A stretch of 64,000 nt of DNA from Tausonia pullulans (Eukaryota > Basidiomycota > Tremellomycetes > Cystofilobasidiales > Mrakiaceae), in NCBI GenBank assembly GCA_951802195.1, contig OX637622.1:372001-436000 (forward strand), given 5' to 3'. The notes under the pieces were generated by a model, which ran no database searches, was not told the DNA's origin, and saw only the letters and a program-made list of their open reading frames with translations. Positions 11,792 through 28,699 of the stretch are shown here, in pieces. The translations under genes were made by a program, and so were the position numbers. Positions within the stretch are counted from its first letter, which is position 1. Each line of letters begins with the position of its first letter.

Positions 11792-13620
11792 CTAAAGGTC
11801 CTTCTTATGCTCGCCATGCGAGTGACCCTCGTGACCATGTTCATGCTCGTGAGAGTGTGCCTTGGATGTCAAGGCCGCATGGTCGTCCCCCGGGAGGAGC
11901 GGCGGCGGCTCACGAAGCTCGTCCAGCGAATCGACCTCGACGTAGAGGATCGTCGCCTGAGTCGTCATCAGAATGTTAGTAGCTATAAGGGTAACGTGAA
12001 ACGAGCAACTACGACGCACCTCCCGTACATCATCGAGCGCCTCGACCCTCGCTTTCACCCGCTCGCCGATCTTTCTAGCGGTAGCGAGCGAGATCCGACT
12101 GGCACGCGTCCAACCGAGGACGAGCTCGACGCGAGCGCCTCCTCCACCTCCTCCCACGCCCCGAACCCTACCAACGGCCCACTCGCCCTCCTCAGATGTG
12201 GCAGCCGACGAAGAGGACGACGAAGACTCCGCCTCGGCCTCGGCAATCTCACGAGCTTGCCCGAGTACGTGCTCGTCCGCAGCTCCATCGAGCAGCCCGA
12301 CGAGCGACCCTCCTGCCATTCGCCCACTCTGGACCAGCAGCACAGCTGATACAAAGAGCCCTCCAAGCGGATCGAGGATCGGTGCCCCGGCAGCAGACCC
12401 AAGGATCGACAGCAGCGCGACGAAGCTCGTAAGCGCATCGGACCGATGATGCAGGGCGTTAGCCTCCAAGACGGAAGACCGCGTCTCCTCCCCTATTTTC
12501 TTCGTCATTCGATAAAGGACCTCCTTGATAACGACGGAACCGGCAGCCGTCCATGCTGCATTAGGGTCAAGGGCGCCCGTGGTGGCATCGACGACGGGGG
12601 CGCCATGCGAGTGGCCGGCGTGAGCGGCGTCGGGGAGGAAAGAGGGGAGATGGGGCAGATGGGCGAGAGGGTTGACTTCAGAGAAAGGGAGCATGGTGAG
12701 GAGGTGATACGAGTGGAGACCAATGCCAATGGAGCCGACAATGAGGAGGCTGAAAGGGCGATCAGATAGAGACGGCGCGTGCACGTCTGACGAACAACAA
12801 TGTCAGACTCACGCAGATACACTTAGCATTCCAACCGTGTCAAACTTGGCGAACCCGTAAGGGAATAGCTTGGACGGTGGCCTGCGAGACATGTTGCTGT
12901 GGAGAAACCGTTAGTCAGCCTGGTGCGCGCTCTTGGAACCCTACCCGCAGCGAGACGACGCCCCACTCACTAGCAAAAAAGAGTCACAAAGTCTCCGAGA
13001 AGATCGCTTGCTGAGTGGCCCGCCTCGGCGAGGAGCGAGGCCGAGTTGTACTTCCTGGAGGTAGAGAGGGGGCAGAAGCGCAACGTAGACAGAAGGTGGG
13101 AGGGAAGCCGGGAGAAGAGGGGCTGTCAGCATCGCCCCTCTCATCTTATCTGTGTATCTCTCAAAGGCGCAACGAACCATCCAGCGCCGACCTTTGCAAC
13201 TGTGAGGCCGACGTTGCTGGCAAGGCCGAGCAGCGTGATGTTGGATCCCCGGTCGCCGCGCCCGGTGAAGGCTCGGAAGAGCGAGTCCGGCGATGCGCTT
13301 GGGTTGTGCGGGTGTGAGTGGCCGGCATGCGAGTGAAAGAGGGAGTGCGAGTGGGAGGAGTGGTCGTGTGTGTGCTCTGAGGCGGAGGACGAGGGCTTGG
13401 GCGGAGAAAGCTTCGAAGACATGGCACGGCGCGTCATCAACGATGAAGGGGAGGAAGAGTCTGGAGCTGCTGCTGATGTCGATGTCGATGTCGTCGTTGT
13501 TGGGAGAGAGGCTGAATGTCTCTTCTGCTGCTGTCTTTGAAGAAGGACGTGGGCTGGAAGACTCGAGCGGTGGTTGATGCTGACGACAAAGAGGTATCGA
13601 AAGGGGGGGACGAGAGTCAT
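11792..13620 (-). CDS. MMT1: Mmt1/2-type mitochondrial metal transporter (cation diffusion facilitator)
   Basis: Model: complement(join(11792..11956, 12020..12749, 12813..12896, 12971..13054, 13178..13620)). The start is uncertain. An ATG at 13620 opens a hydrophobic/basic leader (MTLVPPFRYLFVV) that looks like a mitochondrial presequence, but the frame is open further upstream. A His-rich loop (HTHDHSSHSHSLFHSHAG) precedes the first helices. Two metal-site motifs are visible: AEAGHSASDLLGDF (HxxxD) and ANALHHRSDALTSF (HxxxD). The block DPNAAWTAAGSVVIKEVLYR matches the Mmt family closely. The C-terminal cytosolic domain contains low-complexity Ser and Gly insertions and ends in a second His-rich tail (HSHEHEHGHEGHSHGEH). 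Mmt proteins export iron from mitochondria in yeast; the metal here is not proved. Confidence 0.85.
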
Positions 13621-14588
13621 CCACGTGTGGGCTAAGCCCGGTCGGCCTTGCTCGCTCGAGCAAAAGGGCGCGAGGGGCTGGAGAGGGAAAGGGGGGAAGG
13701 GCGAAAGTGAAGACTGCGACAAATGGGCAGAAGCGGCGGCGGCGACTGCGAGAGGCAATGAGGTGAGCAGCTAGATCCAAAGATGGTTGTTGGGAGGAGA
13801 TTCGGCCGTCGGACTTGCGTCGCCGGACTCTCGGTCGACACGCGCGCTGGCAAGCAAGCCTCGACCTGGTCACGAGGCCGTCACAGTCCCAAGGCCAGTC
13901 GGATCTTCAGGAGCAAGTATGGCAATAAACAAAGAGAGATCCAACCTCAGAAACGAGGCGGGGAGGGACGTGCCGCTTCTCCCGTGTTCTATTTCGACCA
14001 ACTGTAATGGATCATCGATCGCGAATGCAGGCGCTCACACGACCGCGTCTCGCAGTAACATGCGGCTCGCATGATGGACGACGACAGTCCACGCCGTTGC
14101 CGCAGGAGAAAGAGGATGGCGGTGGGATGTATTGTGGCAGCGACCACAATCGATAAGCTGCGCGCGCGCTTGAAATACTTACCGAATTTTCACGAACAAT
14201 CACCCACTTATTAACGGTCACGTCCTGGCTGCAGTCGATCCCCTGAGTGATGAGATTCGAGAGAGAAAGAGCGTGGGGGAAAGGCTATGCTAAGTAAAGA
14301 GAGAGGGTGGGACGGAGGGGAGGGGGTTCGTGAGAGGTGGTCGATGATGCTTGTGTTTGGATTAAAACGAGTGAGAGGTCGGAGCAAAAGGCCCACGGTG
14401 TGATATAGTACGAGGGAAGAGAGCGAAACAAGGGGGAGAGATCGAGCTGGGGGAAATGATGACGGGTATGTTGAAAGGAAGGAGAGTGAGAAGGGACTGT
14501 AGGCCAACGGAACTAAGCTGTTAAACGAAATAAGGATTGTGTGTGTTGTGATGTGTGTGTGAGCTAGAATTGGTGAGATGAGTGGTCC
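13621..14588. other. intergenic between MMT1 5' end and kinase 3' end
   Basis: 968 bp. The segment 13621-13758 could still be coding for the MMT1 N-terminus in the same frame. The rest holds GT-rich and GA-rich tracts (for example around 14520-14575) but no recognisable gene or RNA. Confidence 0.4.
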
Positions 14589-19653
<5,065 letters not shown>

Positions 19654-22208
19654 CACTCGCGGGGGGTCGAGAGAGGTGTGTGGCTAAGTCGAAGAGCGGG
19701 TGTAGCTCGACGACGAGCAGCACGGGGGAGGGGAAGGTTGTCGACGAGGAGACGATGGCCGGATGGGACAAGGAGCTCGAGGTCGTTGAAGGTCGAAGAC
19801 GTCGAGGAAGAGTGAGAGAGCAGAGGTGTGTCGCGCTCAGAGAGGCCGCGGGCGGGGGGCTAACGAGGGGGCAAGCGTCGCAGGGAGGGCTCGGCCTCGT
19901 TCGTTCGTTCGCTTGCTCTCGTCTCGTTCACGCCTTCAGGAGGGTCTTCCCAAAGGATCCAAGGGTGGAATGAGGGGCTTCGCTGACGCGGGGTCATCCT
20001 AGGGCGCCGGGCGGAGCGAGGCCTGAGCGGTCGGGCGGAGCGAAAGCCGGGCGGAGAGCGGGAAGGCGAGTCGAGACAGGAGAGCTGGAGAGACGTCCGT
20101 CCTTGGTTCCACAAGAGCAACAGCGAGCAAAGAACCCAAGACCAGACGAGGGGGCTTCTGTGAGAAAAGTGCCCACCGAGCTGGGGAGCAGCAAATGTCC
20201 GGCAGGAGGCAGGAGCGAAGGTGGGTGAGGAGAGCGGATGAAAAGAAATCACTCGCGTCTTCTCGGAGTTGGCCGTCGCGTCCCACCACCCTACCCTCTG
20301 TCTGCTGATCATATGCATCAATGGGAGCGGATGCAAGGTGAGACAATGGGAATTCTGCAGGCTTATCGTAACGCTGCACCGCCACTCGTCCTGGTTTTAA
20401 GTCCAGTGTGCATCGCTGCCAGCCTCGCTCCGGATAGCTCGTATCACCTTCATGCGACCAACTCTTCATGTGATCTCTGCTGTACTCAGTCAGTCCTGAC
20501 CATTCATTATCAATATGCTGGAGCCAAGCAAGGAGAAATGATGTTGGACCCGAGAAGATTTGAAGCAAAAGAAAAGCCGATGCGTGAGGAGAGGATCAGG
20601 AGGCATTCACGAAGCAGTCGACGGTCGGAGAGAGGAGGGACATGGGGAGCTGGAGTCCATGATATGAAAAAATATGGGATGAATGACAGAAAAGAGCGGT
20701 GCACCCTTGAGGGCGGCGGGGACGGCGGCAGCAGGTTTGTGGCAGCGAGCGGCGACAACCTGGCGAGAAGTGAGCCAGGATGAAGAAGAAGGATGAATGG
20801 AAGAGATCAGCACAAAAAGAAACAGGCAGTGAGGGAAAAGGAGCGACGCACCAGGCCGGACGTTGCTACACTTCCGGATTGACGGCTCAGGGAACTGGGG
20901 GTTTGGGATGCAGTCAACGACGCGGCTGTCGATGTTGCGAACCGTCTTGATCCCCTCGTTACAGGCTATACGTGTCAGGGAGTGATTGGTCTATCGTCAG
21001 GCCCATAAAAGCAACACCAGAGCTCGAGAGACCGCCCGCTGAAAGTGCAGGATGGGTGGGGCGACTGCAAGAGAAAGTGCTCATAAACGACCTAGGCACC
21101 TTGGTTGCGGAATACAGCCACGCAGATGGCTCACTGCCCGTTGATAGGGGTAAAGACGATAGTCAATTCAGTATCCTTGATGAAACAACTATTGAGAGAC
21201 CCAGAGAAGGAGTCAGATATGCTAGTTCGACGAATGAGTAGGCCAGGAACAATCGCTTATTGTGAACGAAGTTGGAACTAGGTACACCGACGGCACGTCT
21301 GCATTTTCGACAGCTCAATGGAACGCAGCATGGATATTCTTCGATTGTGGTCATATACTGAGTTTTTAGCCTGAAATAATCGATCCGGCTTCGGAGGGGA
21401 GGCCGTTTGACAGACTTGTGGCTACAAGTCGTAGCCCTCTTCTCTCTTTCATCCAGAAACACAGGGCTTCTCCCTGAGCTCGTATCATCTATCTGACTTC
21501 CCAAAATCCAATATCCTCCTCGACTGCCGGCTCTGAGTCTTTCGTTTCTCTCCGGAAGTCGACTAGAATCAGCGTATCTAATGTCGTGCCTAATGGGCTG
21601 TTCGAGTTGGCGGGTTGGTTCTGAGCTCTGCCCCCGATCCGAAACCCATGGAAAGGCAAGCGGACTGCGTCCCTCTCCAGTTCGATGAACTCTGGAAACT
21701 TTCAAGGCTCTCCACCAAGGAGGGCTGGTGAGTGATGGTCTCATCATGGGAGCCGAAGGAAGTCGCAACAAGGGGATGGAGGACGAGTTGCCGTATGCTC
21801 ACTCTTTCTATGTGGCCGGCTTGGGTCGTACGCATTACTCAGTTTTTTGCCAGCCGCTCTTTGATGTGGCACCTCCTCTCTAGGTTTTCCGGAGTCAGAA
21901 CATGGTGTTCCCTGCTGCTGTCGGCCTTTTCTCAAGACGTATGCATTGGATCTTAGATGGACGGACGACGTCCTCGGCGACTTTCGAGGGAATGGCCGCC
22001 CGCAAGAAGCGCCATCAACCAGAAACAGGACGATCTCCTTCACGTCGTCGACCCATTCGTTCCATGTTCACACGGCTCCTAATCTTCGCGCGCCCTTGTG
22101 TTGTAAGCCGGTGTGATTTTGTTCAGTCGATCAAGAAATTCCTTCCCCCCCAGCCGCGAGCCGAAAGAGACATCACACCAAGAACTCCACCCCTGTACTG
22201 TTCCTAAG
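19654..22208. other. 2.5-kb region without a complete gene; one likely orphan exon
   Basis: Upstream of the kinase gene. I could not build a gene. One stretch on the minus strand, about 20852-20965, is bounded by a plausible AG acceptor and a GTGCGT donor. It is open with strong G/C at third codon positions (product includes IKTVRNIDSRVVDCIPNPQ), so it may be an exon of an unrecognised minus-strand gene or part of a spliced 5' leader. Minus-strand text near 21290-21330 reads SCRKCRR, a CxxC pattern, but codon bias there is poor. The rest looks non-coding. Confidence 0.3.
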
Positions 22209-24196
22209 TTATTCATCTCGTGGGCACTCCGTCAGATGTCCTTCCCTCCAACCAACATCGCGATCTCGACATTCTATTGAACACCAGAAGGCCCACTTGC
22301 AGCCCTGGCAGTCGACGTCGGCTATTGAGTCGGCGCGCATGCACCTGGGTAAGGCGGATAGGCATGCATGCGTGCAAAGGCCAGAGAGAAGAGAGGAGGA
22401 GGACATCGTCAGCATACTGGCTTTCAATTTCCACATTCGGACGCTCGTGGACGTTTTCGAAGCATGAATGTGCTCTCGCAGAATCGAGGGTGAGCTAGCC
22501 AAGCCGGTCCCCCTGTCGAAAGATGCGACGAGACGAAGAAAGGGACGCACCATCGACAGCACCTCGCCTCGAGGTCGTACACTGGCTCCTCTACGGTGCC
22601 ACCAGGCCTCCCAGCTTCGCCCGCTCTCCATGCGGCCCGGTCAATCCGCCAGATCTCCATCTCAATGTCCCCCATACCGTGGCTCGACCCCAGCTCCAAC
22701 CGAACGAAGTGGCCGCTCATGCGCTGAACGAGCGCAATCGAGGCGGCATTGCCCTTTCGTGGGTTAACGATGACGTGCGGTAGACGCAAGACGTCGAAGG
22801 CGTATCGTAGTACTCGGATGAGGGCTTGTGTTGCGATCCCCTGGCTCCAGAAGCTGCATCAGGGGGAAAATAGGGTGCCGCATGCGCAATTAGAGATCTG
22901 TCTGTCAGTGCTCGGCCCCCTTCGATTCGATGAAGTGCTACTAGACCGATCAACGAAGGGCAAACCACGCTCACCATGGATGGATCTCATAGACTTTCGG
23001 AGCAGTGAGAAAATGAGGCAAGATTTAAACAGTATCAAGGTGATGGCCGTCGGGTCCGGAGGGCTCGCTGGCCCCTGACACCCTGCCACGCCACTCACAG
23101 GTCGAACCGAAGGCGCCCGCTTTCCCGAGTGCCTCCGGTGACGGATAACGAAACACCTTCCCGGGCTTGCATCGGAGCAGCTTGTCAGCTCCTTCGATCT
23201 CCACTGCCTGTGATCCTCGAGCGAGCAAGTGAGCGGGGGAGCGAAGCGGGCAAAGTCAGATGCTGCCCGATGACTCACGATGTTACCGATATAACCGTCC
23301 GCATTCATCTGCCGCCTCGCCTTGCTTGCTCTGGGTGCAACCATGCCGGCCTTGGGCTCGATGGCCCAAACGTAACGACCCCGGACCTGACGACTGGAGC
23401 ACGACGACTCGAGGACAGGGATATTGTTGAGGATGTACTCTGTGAGCGCCCAGTCGTTCACCTGGTAGATACTTCCTGGTTGCCCGTAGAGCTATGCCAT
23501 GGGCGGAGAGAAAGCATGATCAGCTCGCTGGCCTGGTGATCATCCCGGATGCCAGGCAAACACCTGTGTCGAGTAGACGAGCGGCTCCGTTTTGATAAGG
23601 TATATTCGAGGGCCATCTGAAGAGATGTTCAAACTTAAGATGTGACCTCCGCGACTTGAAGCAGTGAGTAGGGCTCACCATTGATGACCACGGGTCGCAA
23701 ATCTGACCGGCGCCAGCTAGTTGCATCAGTGCCTAGAACTCATGTCAGCTGTACGCATCTTCAGACTCACTCAGTCTCCCACACGCTGTCTCCAGGTTGA
23801 CCAAGCACGCTGGAGACTGGAGAGTCGCGACCTGCCGCTTGACCCTCTCCAAACTCTGCGGAGAAAGCGCAACTCAGGTTCAACTGACAGGCTGCCACAA
23901 ACGCCGCGAAGGCGGCGCGTCCAAACACAAGACGCCGCTCACTACTCACGCGGTCGATCTCCATCCCGGGCTTCCAGCAAAGGGGCTTGTGCTCCTTCCA
24001 GTTAGCCTTCGCGCAAACAGGCGAGCAGTAGAGGACTGGAATGTAGGTCGGTCGATCAGGTCCAGGCGACCTCGTCGTCGCAATGATCCGTAGCTGACTC
24101 ACGAGCATTGCAAGCGCCGCACTTCTTTGCTGAGCCATTGCTGCATACAACGCAGATGGAGAGGTCCCCTGTCCGTTTGGGCTGAGGCGCTGACAT
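22209..24196 (-). CDS. GNAT acetyltransferase flanked by two MYND zinc fingers
   Basis: Ten-exon model: complement(join(22209..22344, 22551..22853, 22975..22993, 23099..23207, 23279..23491, 23564..23616, 23679..23732, 23771..23855, 23950..24035, 24103..24196)), 383 residues, all phases consistent. Residues 15-51 form a textbook MYND finger (C15, C18, C26, C29, C35, C39, H47, C51). From about residue 86 a RimJ/RimL-type GNAT domain follows (RSDLRPVVI, then RYVWAIEP). The acetyl-CoA loop FWSQGIATQAL sits at 239-249, and VNPRKGNAAS follows. Residues 337-379 form a second MYND-type finger (C337, C340, C351, C354, C360, C364, H375, C379). A 19-nt exon (22975-22993) encodes the FYEIHP segment just before the CoA loop. 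MYND fingers bind proline-rich partner proteins and GNAT domains transfer acetyl groups. The combination suggests a targeted protein acetyltransferase; the substrate is unknown. Confidence 0.78.
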
Positions 24197-24841
24197 TAGA
24201 GTTGCGCTGTCGAGAGGCGATGTGGGGCTAAGAGGACCAAGGGCGAAGCGCGTGAGCGGAAAAGCCCAGTTGCAATCAGAGATCTGGTGGACAGCAGGAA
24301 TCAACAAAGGTCAGCCCTACATCGGTGTCGGGAGAAAGAGAGGAGATCGATGCACTCGCTCTGGAGCCCTGCAAGGTCGTTGTTGGTCGCCGACAGGTCG
24401 ACGAACGCGTCAAGCAGGACACCTTCCCTCACCCGGACCTTGTCTCTCGCCCCAATTGTTGCTGTGACAGGTGCTTTAAATAGTGCAAGTATCTTCGACT
24501 ACCACGTTTCCTTCGCCCAATGTTTGAGCGAGGTGAGCGGCTTGGAGTTGCTAGTTTTTCACTTTGTCTCCTCTTCCTCGGGATTTGATCAGGCCAGTTT
24601 TGAAACAGCCTTCTCGCTCAAGCTGTGTGTGTTGGTACATTCATCGTTCCTACGAGAGGTCCGACCGACTTGACTCGCTCAATCGTGTCACTTCAGACTG
24701 TTGCTCGCAAAACTCGACATCGATCTCAGGAGAACCTAAGAACGCGCCGCTATGCCTCACGGCGGCGACACCACCGGAAGTCAAAAAGAAAAGGATCATC
24801 CATCCTCTACGCGCACATGCGCACTCATGCCTGCCTGAGAT
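24197..24841. other. intergenic between PAN3 3' end and the MYND-GNAT gene
   Basis: 645 bp upstream of the MYND-GNAT start and downstream of the PAN3 stop. The DNA is mixed in composition, with lower GC after 24470. No further gene was recognised. Confidence 0.4.
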
Positions 24842-27800
24842 CTAGGAAGTGCCTCGAGCAAGATCACTAGCGTATTTTCGGTCAAAATATCAGTCCAGAA
24901 GGCCGTGATGAGAGAGCTGAGAGAGACCCACTTGAATGCAGCCTCGACGCATCCTTTGATCTCGCGGTAGCTGACGACGAGGCAGCTCTGCTCATCGCGC
25001 GACATGAGCATGACCTTCTCGTCGCTTCCTGCGTCGAGCTGAACAAATAGGAGGGTCAATCGGCGCTGCGAAATGAGGAAGAAGGCTGAGACCTGACACA
25101 CCTTGTTGAGACACGTCAAGACGTGCGATAGATCGAGGACGGGCTTGTTATGCTCGTCGACTTGGTGGAAGACCATGTCCCGGAAGAGCTTTAGAATGTA
25201 ACGATCGCCCGACTCGGACCAGCGCGGGTCATGGTCAAACCTGGAAGTAGACAGGCAGGCAGGCACGCCAGGGGGGGGCGGGTGAGTTTGTGATTTCTAA
25301 AGATGTGTTAAAATAGAACACTTACTCAGGCCGCTCGTTGATGAAGCCAAACTTGCAGAGCAAGCGAACGAGTCGACCGTTTTCGAGCTCGCGGGTCATT
25401 TCACTCTCCAGGATGTCGCAGTAGCTGCGAGCGAGAAAAGCTGTGAGCGAACAGAGCGAGAAAGGAGGAACGAATGCAACACCTACTTCTGGGCTGCGTC
25501 AAGCTCGTTGAGTAACCTAGCGCCGAGCATCGCTAGGAGCTCATCGACGGTCTTTCCCATCGGCCCAGGCTTGCTGAGAAGGAAGATGACGACGTTCTTG
25601 ATCTCAGCCGAGTAAGACCGGCTGAGAATCTCCATCGCCTTGGGCAAGTTCTGGACGGCCGATACCGAAAGGTTCGTGAGGGCGAGAACGAGCTTGCCAA
25701 GCGAGAGAAGATCCTCTTGTTGCTGTAGCAAATCAGGGGCGAGAGAGAAATCAGCTGGGCAAGACGGGCTTGTGATAAAGGAAAGGGTGTCTAGTCACCT
25801 GCTGGATAAGAGCGTTCTGGCTGCCATCATACGCGACAACGTCCAAAATTCCGCAGCAGTTGATGCGAATACTAATCCAGCGTCGTGACATCAGTAAGGC
25901 GCCCTCAACACCTCGAGGGACCGCTAGCCAGGAATCACCGGTTCCGACCGGTGACGAGGATCTTGCTTGGGTCAATCATCCTCGCGGCGAGACCCTCCGA
26001 GTGGATTGCCTTGAGCGCGTTGGCGATCTGAGTGATGTAGCTCCAGACGACCTTCTCCGGAATGTGCATATCTTGCGGCTGGAGCCGGCCGTTCTTGCCG
26101 ATCGCGGGCGGCTTGGGCATGAAGTGCTCGGCGAAGAGCGTGCGCGAGTTCGGGTGATAATCATACGCGAAGATGACGGCTAAACGTCCTTGGGGGCTCA
26201 ATCGCAGAATCAAGATGAACAGGAGAGAAATAGCTTCTTACAATGGTCGCCGAAGAGTCGCGTCGTAAATGCCTCACGGACAGAGACGACGTTGGGATGC
26301 CGAATGCGCCGCCAGCTCTCGATGGGCGCAAAGGCTGTATCGTGCATGATCTTGAAATCTGGAGCCCCAGCGAAGACGACTAGCGATCAGCCTTCAAACG
26401 TTTATCCGCCAAGAATAAGCCTTCCACCCACTCTCAACCCGTCTCAGGACGTAGGCATTCCCATCGAGCTCGCATACACCCTTGTAGACCTCGGTGCCGA
26501 GGCCAAAGACCCGCTTATTCTTCTCCATAGCCGCTCCACCCGGGCCGGTCGTCCCAACGGTGCCCGCCTCGAGCGGGTGTAGAGAATGGTAGACATGAAG
26601 CTCGTCTGGGAGGCCTGGTATCGGGATCGGCGACGACTCCTGGAGCGCGGCCGACCTCCGCTGGAGATCTTCCCGAAGGGTCGGCGAGAGGAAGAAGGAA
26701 TGAATCTGGAGTTGGGAGGGGTGGAGATTGGTGATGTGGGGCAAGGGGGTGGTGTAGAGATGGTAGTCAAGCTGCGGAGATGGGGCGAGGACGTGTCAAA
26801 TCAGGTTTTGAGACAGACAGGCCGAGAAGATGTGAATCCGTACAGGTTGCCGAACGGTCGGATGGCGAGGATAGTACGCCTCCATCTCGTCATAGAGGAT
26901 CGGCGCGGGTGTCGCTGGCTGAGACCCACTTGGGTTAAAGGACGGGGCGTTCTTGAGGAGAGAGGGGTTGTTCGTCAAGACGGTGGTCCTTCTGATCAGG
27001 GCTGGCAATGCTTGTAGGACAGCTCACCAGGGAAAGCTGAGAAAAGGCTTCGGTCGCAAGCGCGCCAGGCTTCGCCGCCGAGTTGGCGAGCGAGCCTCCT
27101 GGAATGAACGCCGGCGTGGCAGCCGAAAACGTCGGAGACGTCCTAGAGAGCGTCTAGGTGAGGCGCGGTCTCTCTGGATTGCAAGCACGTCCACATACAG
27201 TTTCGGAGAGGGCGCGCCGCTATCATTTGTCGAGCCTGTAGCGGTTACGCTCTTGGGCACGAATGCAGGCGCGTTGGCTGCCTGAGTGTAGAGGGCGCTC
27301 CGAGTGACGACCGGAGATGCCGCTGGGGAGCTGAAGGGGAGGGGTAAGATGCGCGCGAGCAAAGTGAGCCGGCGGAACGAGCGGGAGGACTCTGCTGAAA
27401 CGAGAAAATCTGTCCCGAATAGGCGTTTGAGAACACTATATGTTGATGAAGAGGCCTCCTTGATGGCCGACCTGCAAGTCCACCGGTCCAAGAAAGGCTG
27501 CGCTGTTGGCCGCTTGAACGCGACGGTCGCGACGAGAACGACCGCGTCGCATACCTCACCGATACACAGCTGGACACGTCTAGTCTGGAGAGACCACCAG
27601 AGCGCTGTACAACTCACCTGGCAGAGCTCAAGGTTTGGGCGCCTTCCCCCTTCTGAAGCGTGAATAGGTGATAAGGAAGTGCATGTCAGCTTGCCTCCCG
27701 TTCAGTCAACTTGGACTTGGCCGGCCCGTCTGAAGTCGCAAGGTTGCTGCATCAACGTACTGGAGGATGCTGAAACATGCACTGAAGAGTGTTTGTGTGG

Positions 27801-28162
27801 GAGATGTGGAAATCTGGTCAGCCAGGCTGGACAGTCGCAAGAGAGACAAGGGGAAGGGCGGGAGGCGAGGGAACGCACGCCGTCGTCCTCGTGCTTGCAG
27901 AAGCTGGTGGGAAGAAGAGTCAGCATTGGCAGGATCAGCTGAAGCAAATCACGCATTCAGGCTCACCCGTAGATAAGAACATTCCGACAGAGCTTGTTGC
28001 CCGTCGCCGCTGGAAGGACAGGCAGGCGGCGTTAGAACGCGTCGGGGCTGGCTCCGGTTTAGGTAGGGAAGTTAGTTCCTTACGCTTAGAGGATGACGCG
28101 ACAGGCTGCTCCTCCGGAGGAGGAGACGGCGGGGGAGGCCGGATCTCGATAGCCGACGACAT
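24842..28162 (-). CDS. PAN3: Pan3, regulatory subunit of the Pan2-Pan3 poly(A) deadenylase
   Basis: Seventeen-exon model: complement(join(24842..24866, 24932..25038, 25102..25240, 25326..25424, 25487..25722, 25799..25871, 25939..26179, 26242..26358, 26432..26771, 26844..26951, 27028..27142, 27199..27330, 27618..27652, 27761..27781, 27879..27903, 27967..28009, 28084..28162)), 644 residues. A CCCH finger spans C34, C43, C50 and H54, split over exons of 43, 25 and 21 nt. PAM2-like segments follow ([29 protein letters not shown]), expected to bind poly(A)-binding protein. Next come the pseudokinase ([21 protein letters not shown], with no HRD or DFG) and the C-terminal knob ([18 protein letters not shown]). 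The last exon restores the family ending AFNDLARGTS. Pan3 recruits Pan2 to mRNA tails in the cytoplasm. The 287-nt intron at 27331-27617 is the least certain. Divergent from the Gon7-like gene. Confidence 0.9.
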
Positions 28163-28327
28163 GGGCTTGAGATTCCAAGAAATAGAGGAGTTGGTGATGG
28201 TGGTCGATGGGTGAGAGAGCGACAAGGACCGCTCGACCGGGTCCGTCAATCCCATTCTGGTCTGGGCTTCTCCTCCCATTGCCTTCCAACGACCACCAAC
28301 GAACCAAGCCGAACCAGTCAGACCATC
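28163..28327. promoter_or_regulatory. shared divergent promoter of PAN3 and the Gon7-like gene
   Basis: Only 165 bp separate the two start codons, which point away from each other, so both promoters must overlap here. A CCAACGACCACCAACGAACC direct-repeat-like tract precedes the plus-strand ATG. No known operator was identified. Confidence 0.6.
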
Positions 28328-28699
28328 ATGCCCGCTCTTGAGGTCACCTACAATCTCGCCGCGTCCATGGACGCCAACCCTCCGGCCCCTGCCCACCCAG
28401 AGAGCTTCGCCGCCGAGCTCCCCGCCCCTAAGGAGACCGCCCCGATGCCCCCCCCGTCTGATCCGCTCTCGACGCGCGCCGAGGTCAAATCGATCGCCAA
28501 GCCGACGGGACTCTATGGGCCCTTGCTCGAGACGATGGCTGTTGTCCGGGAGCAGGTCAACGCGGAGTTGACAAAGTGGAAGGAGTGGGAGGACGCCGCG
28601 GGCCTCTCAACCGTCGAGAAGCAGGGGCCATCCCGGGCGAAGAAGGGTGGCGATAACGACGATGGGGACGATGAGGACGCGGAGGATGACGAAGACTGA
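28328..28699 (+). CDS. GON7: small acidic protein, probable KEOPS/EKC subunit Gon7
   Basis: Single exon, 123 residues. The N-terminus MPALEVTYNL, a Pro/Ala-rich middle, one amphipathic helix around residues 67-95 (LLETMAVVREQVNAELTKW) and a strongly acidic tail of Asp/Glu repeats fit fungal Gon7. That small, partly disordered subunit of the KEOPS complex supports tRNA t6A modification and telomere maintenance. Similarity is by layout rather than by a unique motif, so the call is tentative. The start sits 165 bp from the divergent PAN3 start. The gene is convergent with HEM12. Confidence 0.5.
   Translation: MPALEVTYNLAASMDANPPAPAHPESFAAELPAPKETAPMPPPSDPLSTRAEVKSIAKPTGLYGPLLETMAVVREQVNAELTKWKEWEDAAGLSTVEKQGPSRAKKGGDNDDGDDEDAEDDED

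Noticed and set aside
21163-21771. 202-codon minus-strand frame with a CxxC pair (SCRKCRR), considered as a Yippee/Mis18-like zinc domain
   Set aside because: Codon bias is weak, no second Cys pair follows at the right distance, and no splice model could be built.
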